DNA of 64,000 nt, taken from contig NZ_LT960614.1 of the NCBI RefSeq assembly GCF_900231165.1, positions 4,976,001 through 5,040,000 of the forward strand. Reading direction: 5' to 3'. Under the pieces are notes generated by a model. It searched no databases, was not told the DNA's origin, and worked only from the letters and a program-made list of their open reading frames with translations. Shown piece after piece: positions 47,493 through 56,991 of the stretch (position 1 is its first letter; each line of letters starts with the position of its first letter). Position numbers and translations under genes: made by a program. This stretch comes from Hartmannibacter diazotrophicus. GTDB taxonomy: Bacteria > Pseudomonadota > Alphaproteobacteria > Rhizobiales > Pleomorphomonadaceae.

Positions 47493-48921
47493 GCGCCTTT
47501 CCCGCAGCACCGCACCGCGCCCCGGCGTCGGCATCGTCCATCTCGGCCTTGGCGCCTTTTTCCGTGCCCACGGTGCGATCTATGTTACCGAGGCCATGGC
47601 CGCCTCGGGCGGTGACTGGGGCATTGTCGGCGTGTCGCTGAAAAGCCCGACCATGCGCGACGCCCTGAAGCCGCAAGGCTGCGCCTATACGGCCGTTGAA
47701 CTCGGCCCGAGCGGCGAGACGGCGCAAACGATTGAGGTCATCGAGGACGTTCTCGTGGCCCGCGAGGACCCTGAAGCCGTGCTCGACCTGATGGCCGATC
47801 CGCGCATCCGCATCGTCACGCTGACGGTGACGGAAAAGGGCTACTGCCACGAGCCCGCCACCGGCGCGCTCAACCTCGCTCATCCCGATATCGTCCACGA
47901 CATCGCCGAGCCGCTGCCGGTCTCCGCGCCGGGATTCCTCGTTCGCGCGCTGCAGCGTCGCAAGAAGGCGGGTCATCGTCCCTTCACGGTGCTGACCTGC
48001 GACAACCTGCCGGAAAACGGCCGTGTCGTCCGTGGCGTCGTTCTGGCTCTCGCCCGTGCCATCGATCCCGGACTTGCCGACTGGATTGAACGCGAAGGCC
48101 GTTTTCCCTCCACCATGGTCGACCGCATCGTACCGGCGACCACCGACGCCGATATAGCCCGCGTCGAGCAGCTCACCGGCCGGCATGACGCGCTGCCCGT
48201 TCTGCACGAGCCTTTCCGGCAATGGGTGGTGGAAGATAATTTCGTTGACGGCGCGCGCCCTGATCTGGCGGCCGCAGGCGTGGAACTGGTCGAGGATGTG
48301 ACGCCCTTCGAGCACATGAAGCTCCGGATGCTCAACGGCACCCATTCCTCGCTCGCCTATCTCGGCTACCTCGCCGGCCACGAGACCATCTCGGAGACTG
48401 TCGCCGACCCGGCCTTTGCCGCATATGTCAAAGGCCTCTGGCGCGACGAAATCATCCCGGCGCTCGAAGCCCCGCCCGGCGTCGATCTTGCCGCCTACGC
48501 GGACGCGCTCTTTAAGCGTTACGCCAACCCGGCCATCCGCCACCGCACCTGGCAGATCGCCATGGACGGCAGCCAGAAACTACCGCAGCGCATTCTGGGA
48601 ACCCTCGCAACCAACCTCGACGCTGGCCGGCCGAGCCCCGGCCTCTGCCTCGCCGTTGCCGCGTGGATGCGCTATGTCGGTGGCACCGACGAAAAGGGCG
48701 AGCCCATCGACGTGCGCGACCCACTTGCCGCACGGCTGAAGGCACTCTGTGATGCGACCGATGACCCGGACACACGCGTCCGCTCGCTTCTGGCCGTGGA
48801 GGACGTCTTTCCGCCGGCGCTCGCCGACCGGCTGGCTGGACCGATCATTGCCGCCTACCGCAAATTGCGGGCGGTGGGAGCGCGCGGCGCCCTGCTGGAA
48901 CTGACCGGCGTCGCATCCTGA
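47482..48921 (+). CDS. uxuB: Fructuronate/tagaturonate reductase (mannitol dehydrogenase family)
   Basis: This 479-residue polyol-dehydrogenase-family enzyme reduces a keto-uronate with NADH. N-terminal GIVHLGLGAFFRAHGAIYV is of the UxuB kind, and the catalytic K-x4-N-x2-H motif is Lys280, Asn285 and His288. TTG 47482 is chosen because GGAGG lies five bases upstream; an in-frame ATG at 47470 adds four residues and has no such site. uxaA follows while uxuA is missing, so the product would be used only if this enzyme makes altronate from tagaturonate, or if UxuA lies elsewhere. Confidence 0.88.
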   Translation: MPAERLSRSTAPRPGVGIVHLGLGAFFRAHGAIYVTEAMAASGGDWGIVGVSLKSPTMRDALKPQGCAYTAVELGPSGETAQTIEVIEDVLVAREDPEAVLDLMADPRIRIVTLTVTEKGYCHEPATGALNLAHPDIVHDIAEPLPVSAPGFLVRALQRRKKAGHRPFTVLTCDNLPENGRVVRGVVLALARAIDPGLADWIEREGRFPSTMVDRIVPATTDADIARVEQLTGRHDALPVLHEPFRQWVVEDNFVDGARPDLAAAGVELVEDVTPFEHMKLRMLNGTHSSLAYLGYLAGHETISETVADPAFAAYVKGLWRDEIIPALEAPPGVDLAAYADALFKRYANPAIRHRTWQIAMDGSQKLPQRILGTLATNLDAGRPSPGLCLAVAAWMRYVGGTDEKGEPIDVRDPLAARLKALCDATDDPDTRVRSLLAVEDVFPPALADRLAGPIIAAYRKLRAVGARGALLELTGVAS

Positions 48922-49032
48922 CCCGCGGCCGGGGGCGGCCAACCGGATGAACGGCCCTGTTCGTGGAAACGCCGCCCTGTCGGCGCGCGGCCTGCGCGTG
49001 GACGCGAAGACGGATAACAAGAAAGCACACGC

Positions 49033-50556
49033 ATGCCTGAACCGCTGGTACTCAACGAGCGCGATTCGGTGGCGATCCTCACCGAGGGCGCAGCAGAAGG
49101 CGCCGACCCGCTCGGGATCGGCAAGCCCCTCGCGGGCCCTGTCAACGCAGGCCACAAACTCGCCCGGCGCCCCATCGCCGCCGGGGAACCGATCCTGAAG
49201 TTCGGCCAGATCATCGGCACGGCAAGCACGGATATTGCCGCCGGCGAACACGTCCATACCCACAACTGCGCCTTCTCCGGCCACGATCAGAACTATGCCA
49301 TTGGCATCGGCCTCGATGCGGCGCGCGCGGCGATCCCCAGGATTTCGCCTGCGACCTTCCAGGGTTACCGCCGGGCGGACGGCGGCGTCGGCACGCGCAA
49401 CTACATCGCCCTTGTCGCCACGGTGAACTGCTCGGCGACGGTGATCCGGAAGGCGGCCGCCGAAATCGAGGCATCGGGACTTCTGGCCGGCCATGAGAAT
49501 GTCGACGGCATCATCGCCCTTGCCCACGGCACCGGATGCGGCCTGGCGGCCGAAGGACCGGGGTTCGACCTTCTCGACCGCGTCCTCTGGGGCCACGCGA
49601 CGCACCCGAACGTCGGCGCCACGGTCTTCGTCGGCCTCGGCTGCGAGGTGATGCAGGTCGCCCGCATGCAGCGTCGCTTCGGCGCGTCGGGCAACGAGCG
49701 CTTCCATGCCCTCACGATCCAGGACACCGGCGGCACGCGGGCGACGATCGAGGCCATCAAGGCCCATGTCGCCACCATCCTGCCGGAGGTGAATCGCGCA
49801 AGACGCGAGCCCTGTCCGGCGTCCGCCCTGCGCGTCGGGCTGCAATGCGGCGGCTCGGACGGCTTCTCCTCCATCACCGCCAACCCCGCCCTCGGCGTCG
49901 CCTCGGACCTCCTCGTCGGCATGGGCGGCACGGCGATTCTCTCCGAGACCCCGGAGATCTACGGCGCCGAACAGCTCCTTCTGCGCCGCGCGGTCGATGC
50001 CGGCGTCGCCGAAAGGCTTCAGGCGGTGATCCGCTGGTGGGAGGACTACACCGCCACCAACGGCGGCTCGATGGACAACAATCCATCGCCCGGAAACAAG
50101 CAGGGCGGCATCACGACCATTCTGGAGAAGTCACTCGGCGCCGCCATGAAAGGCGGTATCACGCCGCTCACCGCCGTCTACGACTATGCCGAACCCGTCC
50201 GGGTGCCGGGGCTCGTCTTCATGGATACGCCCGGCTACGATCCTGTGTCGGCGACGGGCCAGATCGCAGGCGGCGCACAGATCATCGTCTTCACGACGGG
50301 CCGCGGATCGGCCTTCGGCTCCAAGCCGGCGCCGACAATCAAGCTTGCCACCTCCGACCGCCTCTATGCCGCCATGCCCGACGACATGGACATCAACTGC
50401 GGCGACATCGTCTCGGCCGGCGTCAGCCTGCAGGACAAGGGACGGGACATTCTGGAGGCGATTCTGGCAACGGCCTCAGGGGCTTCGACCAAGTCGGAAA
50501 TGCTCGGCCTCGGCGACAACGAATTCGTTCCCTGGCAGATCGGCGCGGTCATGTGA
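49033..50556 (+). CDS. uxaA: Altronate dehydratase
   Basis: This 507-residue enzyme dehydrates D-altronate to KDG with a metal cofactor. An N-terminal SAF domain (about residues 1-90, ending EHVHTHN) is fused to the C-terminal dehydratase domain with GYRRADGGVGTRNY and GCDKT-like GTGCGLAAEGPG. Full-length SAF-dehydratase fusion is the E. coli UxaA arrangement. Related GarD (galactarate dehydratase) is the main alternative, but context with uxaC favours UxaA. It closes the uronate operon. Confidence 0.92.
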   Translation: MPEPLVLNERDSVAILTEGAAEGADPLGIGKPLAGPVNAGHKLARRPIAAGEPILKFGQIIGTASTDIAAGEHVHTHNCAFSGHDQNYAIGIGLDAARAAIPRISPATFQGYRRADGGVGTRNYIALVATVNCSATVIRKAAAEIEASGLLAGHENVDGIIALAHGTGCGLAAEGPGFDLLDRVLWGHATHPNVGATVFVGLGCEVMQVARMQRRFGASGNERFHALTIQDTGGTRATIEAIKAHVATILPEVNRARREPCPASALRVGLQCGGSDGFSSITANPALGVASDLLVGMGGTAILSETPEIYGAEQLLLRRAVDAGVAERLQAVIRWWEDYTATNGGSMDNNPSPGNKQGGITTILEKSLGAAMKGGITPLTAVYDYAEPVRVPGLVFMDTPGYDPVSATGQIAGGAQIIVFTTGRGSAFGSKPAPTIKLATSDRLYAAMPDDMDINCGDIVSAGVSLQDKGRDILEAILATASGASTKSEMLGLGDNEFVPWQIGAVM

Positions 50557-50590
50557 CCGTCGCTAAGCCGGCGAAAGATCACATCGCCCT

Positions 50591-50881
50591 TCAGATCTCG
50601 GCGACGTCCGCCGACGGCTTGAAGAAGGACAGGCCGATCTCCTTCGCGTTCTTCCAGATCACCCAGGCCGACCGTGGCATCGTCTGGCCCACCACGTGAA
50701 GCTGGACCTCGTAACCGAAGACAGTTGGGTTGCCGTGCTGAATCCGGCATCCGTAGGGGCTGACATCGACGATCTTGCAGGCGTATCCCCGGCTGCCGAC
50801 ATAGGCAAAGGCGCTCATCCGAACGGGAACGCGCCGCGCCCGCCTGCGCTCCTTTGAAGATTGCAATGTCTGCGTATCCAT
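50591..50881 (-). CDS. PilZ-domain protein
   Basis: This 96-residue protein is a single PilZ domain, expected to bind cyclic di-GMP. The first motif (RRRARRVPVR, residues 11-20) and the second (DVSPYGCRI) fit the RxxxR and D/N-x-S-x-x-G consensus. It lies between the uronate operon and the nucleotide-sugar genes, on the same strand as the epimerase gene but 173 bases downstream of nothing obvious, so it is likely a single gene. Given the polysaccharide and curli genes nearby, it may couple c-di-GMP to matrix production; this is inference. Confidence 0.85.
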   Translation of the reverse strand: MDTQTLQSSKERRRARRVPVRMSAFAYVGSRGYACKIVDVSPYGCRIQHGNPTVFGYEVQLHVVGQTMPRSAWVIWKNAKEIGLSFFKPSADVAEI

Positions 50882-51054
50882 GGTTGCCGGCGACCCTCCA
50901 CGCCTTTCATTTGCTGTCAGTTTGCATGATGTCAAAATGCCGCGATAGACAAACAACCTGTGACTGAATCGATTAGTAGCACACCAATCGGGCACCGAAG
51001 CCCGAATTCACGCGCCTGTCAGGCTGGACCCAACCGGCAACGGCCGGCACTGCG

Positions 51055-52074
51055 TCACGGACCGACAGCGATCCGATAATCCCGGTACCAGTCGACAAAG
51101 GCCGCAACGCCGTCGGCAACCCGGGTCTCGGGGCAATAGCCCGTCAGCGCCTTCAGAAGGTCGGCCGAGGCATAGGTACGCGGCACGTCACCCGGCTGCA
51201 TCGGCAGCATCTTGCGGATGGCCGGCCTGCCGACGGCGGCTTCCACCGTCTCCACGAAGGTCATCAGGCCCACCGGTTGCCCGCCGCCGATATTGACGAC
51301 CCGGAACGGGGCATGGCGCGACAGCGTGTCGATGCCGGCGGGCTCCGCGACGCGGTTCTCCTCCGCCGGCGGGATCGCGATCAACCGCACGATCCCTTCG
51401 ACGAGGTCGTCGATATAGGTGAAGTCGCGGCTCATCTGGCCTTCACCGTAGATCTCGATCGGCCGGTCGTTCTCGATTGCCTCGACGAACTTGAACAGCG
51501 CCATGTCCGGACGGCCCCACGGACCGTAGACGGTGAAGAAGCGGAAAGCGGTGGTCGGAATGTCGTAGAGATGGGCGTAGGAGTGCGCCATCACCTCCAT
51601 CGATTTCTTCGTCGCCGCATAGATCGTCATCGGCTCGTCGGTCTTGTCGGTCTCGGCGAAGGGCACCTTCTCGTTGGCGCCGTAGATCGACGAGGTCGAG
51701 GCAAGCAGCAGGTGCTTCACGCCCGCCTGCTTGGCAACCTCAAGAATGTTCCAGGAGCCGACGACGTTGGCGTCCACATAGGCCTTGGGATTCTCCAGGC
51801 TGTAGCGCACGCCGGCCTGGGCGGCGAGATGGACGATCACCTCAGGCTCGGCAAGCTCCGCCGCCCGGGTGAGGGCGTCGGCGTCCTCCAGCATGCCGAT
51901 GACCGGGCGAAACCCGTTCGACCGGGCAAGCACTGCGTGGCGCGCCTCTTTCAGCCGCGGATCGTAATAGGGCGTCATGCCGTCGAAACCGACGACGAAA
52001 TGACCCTCGTCCAGGAGACGGCGGGCAAGGTGAAAGCCGATGAACCCGGCGGTTCCTGTGATCAGGTAGCGCAT
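51055..52074 (-). CDS. UDP-glucuronate 4-epimerase-like NAD-dependent epimerase
   Basis: This 339-residue extended SDR epimerase has the NAD motif [11 protein letters not shown] at residues 7-17, the STSSIYG serine motif and the YAATKKS Tyr-Lys pair. Sequence features such as [17 protein letters not shown] are typical of the UDP-glucuronate 4-epimerase group (LpsL/GalE-like). It lies 64 bases after ugd and probably turns that enzyme's product, UDP-glucuronate, into UDP-galacturonate for surface polysaccharide. Confidence 0.9.
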   Translation of the reverse strand: MRYLITGTAGFIGFHLARRLLDEGHFVVGFDGMTPYYDPRLKEARHAVLARSNGFRPVIGMLEDADALTRAAELAEPEVIVHLAAQAGVRYSLENPKAYVDANVVGSWNILEVAKQAGVKHLLLASTSSIYGANEKVPFAETDKTDEPMTIYAATKKSMEVMAHSYAHLYDIPTTAFRFFTVYGPWGRPDMALFKFVEAIENDRPIEIYGEGQMSRDFTYIDDLVEGIVRLIAIPPAEENRVAEPAGIDTLSRHAPFRVVNIGGGQPVGLMTFVETVEAAVGRPAIRKMLPMQPGDVPRTYASADLLKALTGYCPETRVADGVAAFVDWYRDYRIAVGP

Positions 52075-52138
52075 GCGCCCTTGACTCCTGACGGGTGGAC
52101 GAAGGCCGGATCAGCCCGGACAGGCAGCGGGTGCGGCC

Positions 52139-53446
52139 TCAACGGCCACGGCCGACGCCGACATAGGAAAAGCCGTGCTTGCGGACCTCGTCCTCGCTGT
52201 AGACATTGCGCAGATCGACGAGAACCGGCGCCGCCATCACATCGCCGAGCCGGCGGAAATCGAGCGCCCGGAAGGCATCCCATTCGGTGACGATCACCAG
52301 CGCGTCGGCGCCTTCCGCGATGTCGTAGGCGCTCTGCCCGTAGGCGACGTCGGCGAGGAGTTCCCTCGCCGCCTCCATGCCTTCCGGATCGTAGGCCCGG
52401 ATCTTCGCACCCGCGTCCTGCAACGCCTGGATGACCGAAAGCGAGGGCGCCTCGCGCATGTCGTCGGTGTTCGGCTTGAAGGTGAGGCCCAGGATCGCGA
52501 TCGTCTTGCCGCGCACGTCTCCGCCGCAGGCCGCGATCACCTTGCGCGCCATCGCCCGCTTGCGCGTGTCGTTGACCGCCACGGTCGTCTCGATCAGCCG
52601 CACCGGGGTGGCGTTGTCCTGCGCCGTCTTGACGAGGGCGAGCGTGTCCTTGGGAAAGCAGGAGCCGCCGTAGCCCGGTCCCGCGTGCAGGAATTTCGAC
52701 CCGATGCGCCCGTCAAGGCCGATGCCGCGCGCCACCTCCTGCACGTTGGCGCCAACCGCCTCGCACAGATCGGCGATCTCGTTGATGAAGGTGATCTTCA
52801 TCGCCAGGAACGCGTTGCCGGCGTATTTGATCAGCTCCGAGGTGCGCCGCGAGGTGAAGAGCAGCGGCGACTGGTTGATGTAGAGCGGCCGGTAGACCTC
52901 GCTCATCACATCCCGCGCGCGTTCGTCCTCAAGCCCGACGACGATGCGGTCGGGCCGCTTGAAATCGCTGATCGCGGCGCCCTCGCGCAGGAATTCCGGA
53001 TTGGACACGACCGCCACGTCGGCGTCGGGGTTCTCCTCGCGGATGATCCGCTCCACCTCGTCGCCGGTCCCGACCGGCACGGTGGACTTGGTGACCACGA
53101 CGGTGAAGCCCTTGACCGAGCGGGCGATTTCTCGCGCGGCCGCATAGACATAGGAAAGGTCGGCATGCCCGTCGCCGCGCCGCGAGGGCGTGCCGACGGC
53201 GATGAAGACCACGTCGGCCTTGGACACCGGTTCGGCAAGGTCGGTCGTGAAGGACAGCCGCCCAGCCTTCGTGTTGCTGGCGACAAGTTGGTCGAGGCCC
53301 GGCTCGTAAATCGGGATAATGCCCTTCTTCAGCGCCTCGATCTTGGCCTCGGCCTTGTCGATGCAGACGACCTGATGCCCGAAATCGGCGAAACAGGCGC
53401 CCGAAACAAGCCCCACGTAGCCGGAACCAATCATCGCGATATGCAT
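52139..53446 (-). CDS. ugd: UDP-glucose 6-dehydrogenase
   Basis: This 435-residue enzyme oxidises UDP-glucose to UDP-glucuronate in two NAD-dependent steps. N-terminal MIGSGYVGLVSGACFADFGH carries the NAD motif; the catalytic Cys lies in GYGGSCFPKDTLAL, followed by the C-terminal GLTFKPNTDDMREAPS region. It is transcribed with the epimerase. The leader upstream contains a perfect hairpin, CGCGCCGG/CCGGCGCG at 53481-53501. Confidence 0.95.
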   Translation of the reverse strand: MHIAMIGSGYVGLVSGACFADFGHQVVCIDKAEAKIEALKKGIIPIYEPGLDQLVASNTKAGRLSFTTDLAEPVSKADVVFIAVGTPSRRGDGHADLSYVYAAAREIARSVKGFTVVVTKSTVPVGTGDEVERIIREENPDADVAVVSNPEFLREGAAISDFKRPDRIVVGLEDERARDVMSEVYRPLYINQSPLLFTSRRTSELIKYAGNAFLAMKITFINEIADLCEAVGANVQEVARGIGLDGRIGSKFLHAGPGYGGSCFPKDTLALVKTAQDNATPVRLIETTVAVNDTRKRAMARKVIAACGGDVRGKTIAILGLTFKPNTDDMREAPSLSVIQALQDAGAKIRAYDPEGMEAARELLADVAYGQSAYDIAEGADALVIVTEWDAFRALDFRRLGDVMAAPVLVDLRNVYSEDEVRKHGFSYVGVGRGR

Positions 53447-53907
53447 ATGCCGTTACCTGTCACCAATCTCGTTCGTGCAGCGCGCCGGCGCATCCGGCGC
53501 GTTCGGCCCCGGACGATTCCTTTGCCCGCGTACCAATGCCATGCCAAGCTTGCGCTGCCAATTTATGACGGCCTGGCGAAAATCGGCCGGCGCCGCCGGT
53601 CTCCGTGACATGCGGCGAGGAAACGGCATAGACCGCCGCAGCGCCGAGCGCAATGCGCCTCCGTCCGGCCGGCCTGCAACGACGTCGGCCGAGCAGCCGA
53701 ATCGCACGGGCGCCTGCCCGCCGGCCAGCACCTTCCCCCTGTCCCGGAGGAAGGACGCCGCCAAGGCGCGGCCCGCCTCTTCTCGTCCCTCCGGCAAAGG
53801 CCGGGCTTTCCTTTGGCGTTAACAAAAACCCAATTCTTGCATTGAAAAAAATATGCCGATGACGAATTGTTGCCGCGCTTATTTGCTGATTTTTATCCAG
53901 AGGCCAC
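53447..53907. other. Divergent intergenic region between ugd and the phosphomannomutase gene
   Basis: These 461 bases have no supported gene; overlapping short open frames on both strands have no recognisable content. About 53447-53815 is GC-rich, with the 8-base hairpin at 53481-53501. The last 90 bases (53816-53907) are abruptly AT-rich, with poly-A and poly-T runs, and probably hold the promoter of the downstream pair of GDP-mannose genes. AGAGG precedes their first ATG. Confidence 0.5.
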
Positions 53908-55431
53908 ATGACATTTCCAGCCCCCAAGTCTGATATTCTGCCGAACACTCTTGCCTTCGAGACCTTGCCGCTGGTGAAGCCGACGGGCTTTCGCGAATAT
54001 GACGCGCGCTGGTGGTTTGGCCATCCGGGCTCCGACAAGGCGCCGGAGCTGAACCTGATGGGCGTCCAGGCCCTCGGCATGGGCCTTGGAACCTTTCTGC
54101 ATGAAAGGGGCATCCGGCCGGAGATCGTCACGGGGCATGATTTCCGCGGCTATTCCTCGTCGATCAAGATTGCGCTCACCCAGGGCCTGATGGCCACGGG
54201 CGTCACCGTGCACGACATCGGCCTCGCGCTCTCGCCCATGGCCTATTTCGCCCAGTTCGCGCTCGACGTTCCCGCCGTCGCCATGGTCACCGCCAGCCAC
54301 AACGACAACGGCTGGACCGGCGTCAAGATGGGCTGCGACAAGCCTGTGACCTTCGGTCCGGAGGAAATGTCGCGCCTGAAAGAGATCGTCCTGTCCGGCG
54401 CCTACCGCCTGGCGCCCGGCGGCGGCTACCGTTTCGTGGAGGATTTCTTCTCCACTTACATGAAGGAACTCACCGAAGGCCGGACCCTTTCGCGCAAGCT
54501 CAGGGTCGTCTGCGCCTGCGGTAACGGCACCGCCGGCGCCTTCGCGCCGCAGGTGCTGGAAGCGATCGGCGCCGAGGTCATCCCGCTCGACATCGAGCTC
54601 GACCACACCTTCCCGAACTACAATCCGAACCCGGAAGACATGGAGATGCTCCATGCCATCGCCGCCAAGGTGAAGGAGACGGGGGCGGATGTCGGCCTCG
54701 GCTTCGACGGCGACGGCGACCGCTGCGGCGTCGTCGACAATGAGGGTAACGAGATCTTCGCCGACAAGATCGGCGTCATGCTCGCCCGCGACCTCTCCGG
54801 TCTTCATCCGAATGCGCAGTTCGTGGTCGACGTGAAGTCCACCGGCCTGTTCATGACCGACCCGGTTCTGAAGGAGCGCGGCGTCGCGACGGACTACTAC
54901 AAGACCGGCCATTCCTACATCAAGCGCCGGGTCCGCGACCTCCAGGCGCTTGCCGGCTTCGAGAAATCCGGCCACTTCTTCTTCAACGCGCCTGTCGGGC
55001 GCGGCTACGACGACGGTCTCGTCACCGGCATTGCCGTGCTGGAAATGCTGGCGCGCAATCCGGAAAAGTCGATGGCCGATCTCTACCGCGACCTGCCGGT
55101 GACCCATGGCTCGCCCACCATGTCGCCCCATTGCCCCGATGAGGTGAAATACGGCGTCATCGAAAAGGTGACCGCCCGCTTCACCGCCATGAAGGAACAG
55201 GGCGAAACGCTCGCCGGCGCCGCGATCGAGAGCCTCGTGACGGTCAACGGCGTGCGCGTCACCACCGGCGATGGCACCTGGGGTCTCGTTCGCGCCTCCT
55301 CCAACAAGCCCGAACTCGTCGTGGTCGTGGAGAGCCCGGTCTCAAAGGAGCGGCTCCATGCCATGTTCAAGGCGGTCGACACGGTTCTCCGCGAGAACCC
55401 GGAAGTCGGCGCCTACAACCAGACCATTTGA
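53908..55431 (+). CDS. Phosphomannomutase/phosphoglucomutase
   Basis: This 507-residue alpha-D-phosphohexomutase interconverts 6- and 1-phosphates of mannose or glucose. The phosphoserine loop is TASHNDNGWTGVKMG at about residue 128 and the metal loop is GFDGDGDRCGV near 266; the sugar-binding and C-terminal phosphate motifs follow. It is slightly longer than AlgC-type enzymes (460) and resembles rhizobial NoeK/ExoC-related mutases. It is followed 42 bases later by the mannose-1-phosphate guanylyltransferase gene, together making GDP-mannose. AGAGG precedes ATG 53908. Confidence 0.92.
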   Translation: MTFPAPKSDILPNTLAFETLPLVKPTGFREYDARWWFGHPGSDKAPELNLMGVQALGMGLGTFLHERGIRPEIVTGHDFRGYSSSIKIALTQGLMATGVTVHDIGLALSPMAYFAQFALDVPAVAMVTASHNDNGWTGVKMGCDKPVTFGPEEMSRLKEIVLSGAYRLAPGGGYRFVEDFFSTYMKELTEGRTLSRKLRVVCACGNGTAGAFAPQVLEAIGAEVIPLDIELDHTFPNYNPNPEDMEMLHAIAAKVKETGADVGLGFDGDGDRCGVVDNEGNEIFADKIGVMLARDLSGLHPNAQFVVDVKSTGLFMTDPVLKERGVATDYYKTGHSYIKRRVRDLQALAGFEKSGHFFFNAPVGRGYDDGLVTGIAVLEMLARNPEKSMADLYRDLPVTHGSPTMSPHCPDEVKYGVIEKVTARFTAMKEQGETLAGAAIESLVTVNGVRVTTGDGTWGLVRASSNKPELVVVVESPVSKERLHAMFKAVDTVLRENPEVGAYNQTI

Positions 55432-55473
55432 CCGGCACCCGAAACGGCCCCCAGCTTTCAAGGATCGATCTTG

Positions 55474-56898
55474 ATGTCCGCAGATGAGCGCATTGTTCCC
55501 GTCCTCCTTGCCGGAGGCTCCGGTTCCCGGCTGTGGCCGGTCTCGCGGGACGACATGCCCAAGCAGTTTCAGCCGCTGACCGGAGAGCTGTCGTCCTATC
55601 AGGAGACCTGCAAGCGGGTCAGCGACAAGCAGCTCTTTGCCGAGCCGCTGGTGATCACCAACGAGACCTTCCGCTTCTTCGCCCGGCGTCAGGCCGAAAG
55701 CGTCGGCACGAAGCCGCTTGTGGTGCTGGAGCCCGCCCGCCGCGACAGTGCCGCGGCCGTGGCTGCGGCCGCCGTTCTCGCCGAGCGCCAGAACCCCGGC
55801 GGTCTCGTGCTCGCGCTTGCCGCCGACCATATCGTCCTCGACAACGATCTTTTCCTTGCCGCCGTCAGCCGCGGCGCGGAGGCCGCCCGCAAGGGCCGGA
55901 TCGTCGTCTTCGGCCTCACACCGACGGAGCCGCGCACCAGCTTCGGCTATATCTCGCCCGGCAAGCCGCTCTACGGACACGACGACCTGTTCGAGGTCGC
56001 CAAATTCGTCGAGAAGCCCGATCACGGGACGGCCATGGGCTACGTGAAGGACGGCTATCTCTGGAATTCAGGCAATTTCCTGTTCCGCTCGGACGTGATG
56101 ATCGCCGAGTTCCAGAAGAACGCCCCGGAAATCCTGAAGGCCGTGACCGCGGCCGTTGACAACGGCGCCGAGGATCTCGGCTTCCTGCGGCTCGAAAAGA
56201 CCGCGTTCGAGCAGTCTCCCGCGATCTCGATCGACTATGCCGTCATCGAGAAGGCCTCGTCCATCGCCGTCGTCGCCGGCAAGTTCCGCTGGTCCGACAT
56301 CGGCTCCTGGGATGCGATCTGGGAGGTCACGCCCCGTGACGAGGCCGACAACGCCGTCCTCGGCGCGGCGCTGCTCATGGACACCCGTGGCTCGCTCGTC
56401 CAGTCCCAGGACCGGCTCACCACCGTGATCGGCATGGAGGACGTCATCGTCATCTCCACCGAGGACGCGGTCATGGTCGCGCCGAAGGCCCAGGCCCAGA
56501 AGGTGAAGGGCCTCGTCGAATCGCTCAAGGACGCCGGCCACCGCGAGGCGAGCCTGCATCCGGGCGAACATCGTCCCTGGGGCTCGTTCAAGACGCTGGC
56601 CAACGGTGAGCGCTATCACGTCAAGCGCATCACCGTGAACCCCGGCGGCATTCTCTCGCTGCAGAAGCATTTCCACCGTGCCGAGCACTGGATCGTCGTC
56701 AAGGGCACGGCCGAAGTCACCTGCGGCGAGGACATCAAGATCGTGCACGAGAACGAGTCGGTGTACCTGCCGCTCGGCGTCGTCCACCGCCTCGCCAACC
56801 CCGGCAAGATTCCGCTGGAGGTGATCGAGGTGCAGACGGGATCCTACTTCGGCGAAGACGATATCGTCCGCCTCGAAGACATCTACAGCCGCAAGTAA
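55474..56898 (+). CDS. manC: Mannose-1-phosphate guanylyltransferase / mannose-6-phosphate isomerase
   Basis: This 474-residue bifunctional enzyme makes GDP-mannose. The N-terminal nucleotidyltransferase has the pyrophosphorylase motif LAGGSGSRLWPVSRDDMPKQF spanning residues about 12-32 and FVEKPD; the C-terminal cupin domain (from about 370, HRPWGSFKTL and VNPGGILSLQ) is the type II isomerase. A TTG three bases upstream is in frame, but ATG 55474 with AAGGA upstream is preferred. A perfect hairpin follows the stop. Confidence 0.94.
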   Translation: MSADERIVPVLLAGGSGSRLWPVSRDDMPKQFQPLTGELSSYQETCKRVSDKQLFAEPLVITNETFRFFARRQAESVGTKPLVVLEPARRDSAAAVAAAAVLAERQNPGGLVLALAADHIVLDNDLFLAAVSRGAEAARKGRIVVFGLTPTEPRTSFGYISPGKPLYGHDDLFEVAKFVEKPDHGTAMGYVKDGYLWNSGNFLFRSDVMIAEFQKNAPEILKAVTAAVDNGAEDLGFLRLEKTAFEQSPAISIDYAVIEKASSIAVVAGKFRWSDIGSWDAIWEVTPRDEADNAVLGAALLMDTRGSLVQSQDRLTTVIGMEDVIVISTEDAVMVAPKAQAQKVKGLVESLKDAGHREASLHPGEHRPWGSFKTLANGERYHVKRITVNPGGILSLQKHFHRAEHWIVVKGTAEVTCGEDIKIVHENESVYLPLGVVHRLANPGKIPLEVIEVQTGSYFGEDDIVRLEDIYSRK

Positions 56899-56928
56899 TC
56901 GCTTTGAAAACAAGCGTGGTCGAATGAG

Positions 56929-56959
56929 GAAAGCCGGCGGATCATCTCCGCCGGCTTTC
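56929..56959. terminator. Shared terminator between manC and the galactose operon
   Basis: GAAAGCCGGCGGA (56929-56941) pairs perfectly over 13 bases with TCCGCCGGCTTTC (56947-56959) around TCATC, in the gap between two convergent genes. There is no strong T-run, but the stem's GAAA and TTTC ends give short A/T tracts on both strands. Confidence 0.7.
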
Positions 56960-56991
56960 CCGTCTCTGGCTTTCGAAATGACAGTCCGGGG

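Noticed and set aside
53475-53822. Open frames on both strands in the ugd-phosphomannomutase gap
   Set aside because: Overlapping frames of similar length on both strands, without ribosome-binding sites or known motifs, indicate chance frames in GC-rich sequence.
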